From Tieghemiomyces parasiticus (Eukaryota > Kickxellomycota > Dimargaritomycetes > Dimargaritales > Dimargaritaceae): a stretch of 56,368 nucleotides of DNA. The position numbers were made by a program, and so were the translations under genes. The notes beneath the pieces were generated by a model that did no database searches, was not told where the DNA came from, and saw only the letters and a list, made by a program, of their open reading frames with translations. This document shows, in pieces, positions 50,314 through 56,368 of this stretch (position 1 is its first letter; every line of letters starts with the position of its first letter). The stretch covers positions 1-56,368 of the forward strand of contig JANBPT010000207.1 of assembly GCA_027575765.1 (NCBI GenBank). The letters run 5' to 3'.

Positions 50314-51957
50314 TTAATGTCCGTCGACAACGGTACCCTCTCGGCTCTGAATAATCGTTGAGCCATCACAATGGAAGGTCACGAGGCCCAATTTACGATC
50401 AAAGTACACGATCCCCTCATTCTGGTAGTTGTGGTTCAAAATGGGCTCCGGTAGGCTATCATCACCGATAGATCCTAGCTGACTGCGCGCCTCCTCCCAC
50501 CCGTAACGCCTCAATGTCGCATGCACCTGGGGCAACGTGGAGTTAGCCTTGACGCGACCCAAATAATGCCCTATCACTCCTGTCTGGCGGGCCTTGGCAG
50601 CTGCCACAAGGGCGATTCGCGCAGTGTAATCCGTGGTGGCGATGGTCCCGCCCCGGACCTGCCATTTTTTCCGGAACTGCGTCTGGAAGGCAAGCAACCC
50701 GTCGAGGTGGCCGAGGGCGGCTAGGCCGGTCACAGCGGCCTGGTAGAGGTAATGTAACATAGTGAGCCCGAGGTGCTGTCGCAGCCCGGCTTTGTCGGGG
50801 TATTTGGCGATGAGACTGTTTTGATTCAGACGGTAGAGTTGACCACGGAAGTTGGTGCCGCGGAGGTAAAGAAGAAAGTTGGCGAACCGGAAGTAACGGC
50901 TGTCGAGTACCGCCAAGGGTGGCTCGGCCGATTCGAATGCTTCAATAAAGTTGATGCTCGCAAAACAGGCTACCAGATCAGCCAGGAAGGCTCCGTCGCC
51001 GACCAAAGCACCGTAGACTAGAGGGTTGGTGTCAAAATAGTGGTAAGGGTTATCGTTGAGCTGGAGCCGAATTAGAGTTGCGCTCCGGTGGAGGAGATGA
51101 AGGGTGGGCACAAAGGAGCTCAACCTCCGTGCGGCCTCCTTACGCAGCTCCCCCGGTTCTCTTACAAACGAGTCCTCATAACTGGTCGGATCTTCCGGGT
51201 TAGCAACCGGTTGGATGATAGCAAAGTCATTTTCCCTGAGATCATTATCAATGCCTGACACAAGGAGGTCGGCCGCAGTATCAGGTGATGGAGGCTTGAT
51301 ATAAATATTGCCAAGCGGCGTGATGAGGCACGCCTGGAGATAGCCTATTATATAGTGACGATAAAGGATGTTAGCAACGGACGGGTAAAAGGCTGGGTAA
51401 AGTTCGAGCAATGCATGTCGGGACGAGGGCGGGACTAACGGCGTGTCCAGAATTCCCTGTTGCTTCCGCCAGGCCTCCGCCGCGCTGAATTTAAGAATAT
51501 TGTCGACGGTCCGTCGCCGCACAGGCTCGTCATCGCGGATGTACTGGATCAGTTGTCGGATGCGCGTGGTTTTCTAATGGGGAAGTATGAAATAGACAGG
51601 GTTCTAAACATACAAACGGTTAGTACCATTGATTTTTAACTACTCAGGTAGACAAAAATAGAATTTTTCGAGAAAGGAACGCTGACAATTGGCTACCCTT
51701 CTGCGCGCTCCCCTACCCATATTAAGCTCTTGTCAACTTACCTTGCATATAGACCACCTCGGTAGCGTTTGTACGAACCTGCTAAATGGACTATTGGTCC
51801 TTGATAACTCGGCGAGACTTCGGCAACCAATATCGTTGGCTATCATACGTAGTACCTCCATGGGCAGCGCCTGGAGGGACGGGAGGTAACTGTCCCGGTT
51901 TGCCATAGAGACGGCTATATGTACGAGGAGAAGGGTGAAGAGAAAGACAGTCTGCAT
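50314..51957 (-). CDS. Signal-peptide protein with F-box-like segment and helical repeats
   Basis: Two exons (51957-51742 and 51573-50314) encode 491 residues. The product starts with a strong signal sequence (MQTVFLFTLLLVHIAVSMA). An F-box-like segment follows directly: LQALPMEVLRMIANDIGCRS, then LAELSRTNSPFSRFVQ. The remainder is mainly helical, with stretches such as YQAAVTGLAALGHLDGLLAF and LVAAAKARQTGVIGHYLGRV that resemble degenerate ankyrin-type helices. I cannot assign it to a family. In-frame Met codons also occur 20 and 14 residues upstream (52017, 51999), but the TATA-like element at 52026-52034 leaves no room for a leader before the first, and the signal sequence begins at 51957. 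Usual F-box proteins are cytosolic SCF adaptors, so an export signal here is odd: the protein may be a secreted effector, or the resemblance may be misleading. Confidence 0.7.
51574..51741 (-). other. Spliceosomal intron in the F-box-like gene
   Basis: On the minus strand the donor GTAAGT starts at 51741 and the acceptor CATTAG ends at 51574. A perfect branch site TACTAAC lies at 51625-51619. Joining in phase 0 links SICK to KTTRIRQLIQYIRDDEP. The second exon otherwise begins at a stop codon, so the splice is needed. Confidence 0.85.
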
Positions 51958-52025
51958 TTTCTTCACCCAGGGCCGTGAGTTAGGAAAGTAAAAAGTCATC
52001 AATCGAAATACCCACATCAGACGGT

Positions 52026-52034
52026 AAAATATAT
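52026..52034 (-). promoter_or_regulatory. Candidate TATA box of the F-box-like gene
   Basis: ATATATTTT on the minus strand, about 70 bp before the preferred ATG at 51957. It is too close to the ATG at 52017 for that codon to be transcribed. Confidence 0.4.
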
Positions 52035-55000
52035 GCCTAGAGCAAACTTAAGTTTAAAGGTCGGAGGGCCAATGACCAAACCAATACACTTGGCTGAACT
52101 GGTAGCGACATTTGTAACAACTAGTATATGCATGAGCTAAAAGAAGTACCCCCTTGAGTAGCCTGAGGAGGTGGTTAAAAAAAACAATGGTTGTGCTTTA
52201 GATTTTTGGCTAGTTGGGGGTCAAGGCGGTACATAGGATATGGGCTGATACCATTTCATCTCCTTTACGTTTGCCCTGGCTCACCTTAGCATTTTGTGCT
52301 ACCCCAGGTCATTCCACACAATCACCTGACCGGGATCACGTTCAACTTGACTTTACCCCACTCTTTTATCAGAAGAAACAAAGTACTTTAGTGATGCACA
52401 GGGTTTATGTACTACAACAGACCCCATTGCATGAGCTAAAGGTATGTTCCTTTTACCTTATTGAGACCCCTTGCCTCCCTGCCAAATACACTTCCTAAAT
52501 AACCACATTTAGGCTTTTTATAATTAAATCATGAGTTATATTGATTGCCACTAATACACCCGCCCCTGGGATATGACCATATATACGCTTCTTGGGTTAC
52601 ACCCAACGATACCAACACTGAATGTCCCACTAGACATCATCCTTCCGGACCCCAGTTGGTACTCATTAGTTTTACCGACCTCTCAGGGTTGTAGCATTCA
52701 GTCGCGTGTTAGTGGCACTTAAAGGGCCTATTAATTATCACAAACCAATCCGAATACTACAAACGCATTACAATGTAGGAAATTGATACTGGTGGGGCCG
52801 GTAATCCACAGTAATAAGATACGGCGAGTGACCACTAACACACGTTTACCTCCTCGAGACCCTCCGGGGACGCTTGATTTTCACTGTACTCACCAGACAA
52901 TATCACTTGCCAGGCTGAATGGCTGAGACTGGGGATGTTTGAGCAAAGGATCATATCGTCGAGCTACTGATGTGGCATATTAGGCCGAACCAAGAGCCCA
53001 CTTTAACACCTTCGCTGTCAGCCATTTGTGAGATACAGTGGAATAGTTATCCATGTCCACTTAAATACCACGGCAAGAGACGGGTATGTCAAGTCTGTTA
53101 TATAATAAGGGGTGTGAGCTTTAGGTGTTCAGCACACCACCTAATACCTGGCTCCCAAGCCCAACGAACCAAGCTGAACAGCTAAGCGGTGCCTTCTTCC
53201 AGTCGGATTGATGGACATCCTTACTAACCTCCAAACTCCTATTGGGTATCCAAATATAATTCGCACTCGATATTCCCACATCGCACTTACTCCGCTGGCA
53301 CATTATTTCTCAAGTCAGGGATGCACGGCTTGTGCTTCATTGGTTAGAGTTGCCGGAACGGGAGTTCCGACTCGTCTAGTCCTGGGCGAATTGTGACACC
53401 AACATGCCACTAACCAACTCCCTAACTTTGGGAAGGGGTGCTTACTGTCGTGACGGCGCCAACTGGGCTAGTTTGTGAGGTGGTTAGGCCCCACCATATT
53501 CCGGTCGGAAACCGATCCAATGACTGGAGGGGGAAGGTGTGGTGTTTCTACTTGCATGGGGTAACCGGTTGATGAATTGGCCCATTAGGAGAGTCCCGAG
53601 GTTGGATAATAAATATCGACCCCCAACCGCCAGCTGGTTCACTCCGGGTTGGCTGTCCTTAGGCTGCCGATTTTCGGTTGAACAGTGTGTGTCAGCGCCG
53701 TGAATAATTATCGGGCAGACGAAAGCCAGTGTCACTCAAGCTTAGAGGGGTCCTGCAAGTGAGCTTAAACGTTAGAATGTGGGGCATAAGGTTGATCAAT
53801 TTCCAACCCCTAACCAGGTTTCTCCCCATTTCATTGGCCCTCGCCATCCTTCGCCGTTCTCGTGCGACACCCACGTCCTTCTCACTATATTTTGACCATC
53901 CAGACACACACCCATCCACGCATATCAACATGGGCCAAGTAATTTACTGTCTTTTTTATTCGTTTTCTACACACACACACACACACACACCCTCGCCGGC
54001 GCATCAGCTTTCAACAGTGAACCTATCCCCTGATACAACCGACTTAACTTCGTACTGTCGCCCACTTTCGCTTGTGGGGTAACAATCTACTTAATCGCCC
54101 GGTCCCTCCCCCATCTTCAACTGCCACGTCCACCTGACTCGGCTCATAAACCAAGGTTAATATTAATAACCTATGCAAGAGCCTTGACCGGTGACCAGGG
54201 TGAGAGGGTCAAATAATATTGCGCCCAGAACTCGGTCGCATCGAAAGGAGTTGAAGACTTTGGGGAGACGCCCAGCATAAGTGAGGGAGGAGGAGGTAGA
54301 GGAGTGTCCTTTTTTTTTCCTTGGCCCCTCTTTCACATCCCACCATGTTTATCACCTCGGCTTGAAAGATAGCCAAGGGTCCCTGGACGATTGAAGTACA
54401 CATTACGCCTTCCCCATCCATTAATCCCCTAGTGGTTTAGGACCTCTCACAAACGCAGTTATCCCACTCAACCGTATCAACCCACCAAGCAGACACGCAC
54501 TTGTTGTAAATATATTCAACAACCCTCCGACGTTGGTGTATAAAGCCGTAGCGCTAGTCACCTTTCCCCCTCCATTCCCACTTTAAGCTATACTCGCCTG
54601 GTTTATATTATCGCACTATCTATAGACGCGGGGCTTCATTAAGAAGTGGCAAGGTTTGTATAAGCGAGGCGAAACAGCGGCGAGGATGAGTGGGCCCAGG
54701 TTCAATGCACTACACGAAGAAAGAGCATGGTGGGAGGGCGATGAACGATACCGATGAGAAGGAGGGCTCAAACGGAGCAATATTGGATCGATTCCAAAGT
54801 GAAGAGATCAACCTCGGGTCAATAGAATAGAGGAGAGGACCTTCGGCGAACGGGGTGCCAATCCCATCATTCTTCCGCTCCCACCCCCCCCCGCCCCCTC
54901 GTTTTTCGCTACGGAGTTTGTGCCTCCTTCGTTCCTCTTATCCTGGGCGAGATGATGCTCTCCACAACTATACTGCGAGCGACATCGGTCGCAGAACCCT

Positions 55001-56039
55001 GGTTAGCAGCTAATTATGGTCAAGAGCTACACGATAGCCATATCGTATCCACCAAAATTACCCTTGCCATTAGGCATTCATAGTATCTCACACATTATTC
55101 CCTCTCATTTTGCCGCCAATCGCAGCGCCTCTCTGGCGCTTGCCATTTTATGTACGAGATAATCAGAAAGGATGGTCCACTCGAGTCGCAGAGGGGGCCG
55201 TTAAGATAGGTTACCACAGGCTGCCCAGTTGCTTTACCTTCTGGTGCCCCATTGATGACGGCCAGAGGCAGAACCAGGCTCTTAATCCATCCTGGCAAGA
55301 AAAACTAGTTACGTTTTGGCAATGATAGGTAGCCGTGAGGTGGAAAGTAATTAAGAATGCGTGCTGATTATCATAACGTAAACGTAGAGTAGTGGTGAGT
55401 ATATTTAATGAGTCAGAACAGAAGAGATCACAACGAAAGGATAAGCTTGGATATAGCAAGGTGGGGGTGGATGAGGAAGCGAAAATAGCACCACAAAATT
55501 GATCGTGTATGTAACAAGGCGCCGGAGATATGCAAAGGAAACGGGGGTAAAGGCAGAAGCCAGGTCGCGGGAGAGAGATGTAGGGATAGCTTAACCCACC
55601 AAGCTGTCCTGAAGAAAGAGAGCGAGAAGAGGCCGCAAATGGAGCAGGAACGGGACAAGCGGGGGCATGGACAATGAGGAACAACGAACAAGCACAATGG
55701 CGCCCCAACCGTCTAGGAGAATAGGCCGAGTCCAGCTCGGCCCGTGGCAATGGGGTTATGGAAGTAGTCAGGAGGCGTGACACAAAAGACGGACCCGTTC
55801 TCCCAACCCATCGGAAGCAATAATGCTGGAAAAAATCAAGCTGGCCTTAAGTCAAAAGAGGTATTAGTACAGGACCGAGTGTGGTAGGTGCGGACGAGAA
55901 CAGAGGCCCGCATGACGGGAAAAGGACGATTTTGGAGAAGGGTGGCCGAGAGGCCGGATGTCGCAAGCCGCGCGGTTATAAGCGGTGGTCGTGGGGTGGT
56001 ATAAAAGTACATGGCGAAAAAGGTCAGGGGATGTGTAGC
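52035..56039. other. Gene-poor stretch, no supportable gene
   Basis: About 4 kb with only short frames. A TATAAAG near 54538 lacks a gene after it. Purine-rich blocks on the + strand at about 54660-54800 and 55400-55700 produce long but low-complexity minus-strand frames with no domain. An AC microsatellite and a nine-base T run near 54311 are the only repeats seen. Confidence 0.5.
53969..53990. repeat. AC dinucleotide microsatellite
   Basis: Eleven AC units in a row in a gene-poor region. Confidence 0.9.
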
Positions 56040-56368
56040 CTAGGCAAAGTGCTTCACGTCCACTGGGGAGTTTCTGGCGGAGGAGTCGCGGGAGTCCGAT
56101 AATGTGCGCTCGGAACCGTCGACGCTTAGGCCGGGCGAAGGCGGCCGGAAACCGTCCCCTTTGGCTGGGAGGCTGTAGGCTGGGAACTGGAAGGTCGGGG
56201 CCATGGCAGAGGGCGGGGGGGGGGGGGTCGTCGCGGTTGAGGAAAGCTCGGACCCCTGGGAGATTGGAACGGCGCTGGTGGTTAGCTGCAGCTTCTTCTC
56301 AAGGTCAATTAGCTGGTACATCAGGTTGAGGTTGGGGCACACGTTGGGCGACTTGGCCTTGACAAACT
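56040..56368 (-). CDS. Dual-specificity protein phosphatase, C-terminal end (partial)
   Basis: The frame enters from the right edge and ends at TAG 56042-56040. The first readable residues, FVKAKSPNVCPNLNLMYQL followed by IDLEKKL, match the last two helices of dual-specificity phosphatases, where the consensus is a VK-x-x-R/K-x-x-x-x-PN motif then QL-x-x-(Y/F)E. The catalytic Cys-x5-Arg loop must lie beyond the window. A Pro/Ser-rich tail of about 70 residues follows (for example PPSPGLSVDGSERTLSDSRD), likely disordered and phosphorylated. A run of 13 C on the coding strand codes for the Pro stretch. Everything after it depends on the run length being right. Likely role: dephosphorylation of a MAP kinase or similar target. 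Confidence 0.7.
   Translation of the reverse strand, partial: FVKAKSPNVCPNLNLMYQLIDLEKKLQLTTSAVPISQGSELSSTATTPPPPPSAMAPTFQFPAYSLPAKGDGFRPPSPGLSVDGSERTLSDSRDSSARNSPVDVKHFA
56215..56227. repeat. Homopolymer run of 13 G (C on the coding strand)
   Basis: It codes for prolines in the phosphatase tail. Such runs are prone to slippage and to sequencing error, so the reading frame downstream of it is less certain. Confidence 0.9.

Noticed and set aside
55211..55783. 190-codon minus-strand frame rich in Ser, Leu, Pro and Cys
   Set aside because: Low-complexity translation of a pyrimidine-rich strand, with no domain or conserved pattern.
1..56368. tRNA, rRNA, CRISPR arrays, bacterial operons or origins
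   Set aside because: No B-box or cloverleaf, rRNA-like block or regularly spaced repeat was seen, and the introns and splice signals show that this is eukaryotic DNA.

Overview
This window is nuclear DNA from a filamentous, probably early-diverging fungus. Genes are GC-rich with few introns. Introns are short and use GTAAGT/GTATGT donors and CTAAC or TACTAAC branch sites. Genes have long pyrimidine-rich leaders with no ATG. A degenerate mariner transposon and small secreted proteins fit a fungus. My tentative placement is the Zoopagomycota/Kickxellomycotina (Dimargaritales-like). That is inference only, because no taxonomic marker is present.

Left third (1-22.5 kb), all on the + strand: a possible remnant gene near 2 kb; a secreted I9-type proteinase inhibitor (2901-3230); a mitochondrial 3-hydroxyacyl-CoA dehydrogenase with one intron (4327-5469); a 1,996-residue hybrid histidine kinase with a spliced 5' leader (8693-14683); transcription elongation factor SPT5 (15967-19683); and a DUF4112 protein with a likely 5'-UTR intron (21684-22463). 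These are mostly housekeeping or signalling genes separated by 1-3 kb of non-coding DNA.

Middle (22.8-47.1 kb), accessory region: a decayed mariner element (about 22843-24394); two related genes or fragments for secreted proteins with a Ser/Thr/Pro-rich linker and a short Cys-containing C-terminal domain (24661-24966 and 26300-27013); and one uninterrupted 18.9-kb minus-strand reading frame for a 6,316-residue non-ribosomal peptide synthetase (28163-47113). I read it as partial C-A1-T1-E1-C1-[A2*-T2*-C2*]-A3-T3-C3-A4-T4-E2-C4-A5-T5-E3*. The bracketed module has lost its catalytic motifs but is still open. The terminal epimerase-like domain lacks the catalytic Glu. If only intact domains work, the line would build a four-residue peptide with D residues at positions 1 and 3. 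No thioesterase or reductase release domain is present, and there is no tailoring or transport gene beside it.

Right part (47.1-56.4 kb), sparse: a minus-strand gene that joins a signal peptide, an F-box-like segment and helical repeats (50314-51957, one intron), about 4 kb with no supportable gene, and the C-terminal end of a dual-specificity phosphatase running off the right edge (56040-56368).
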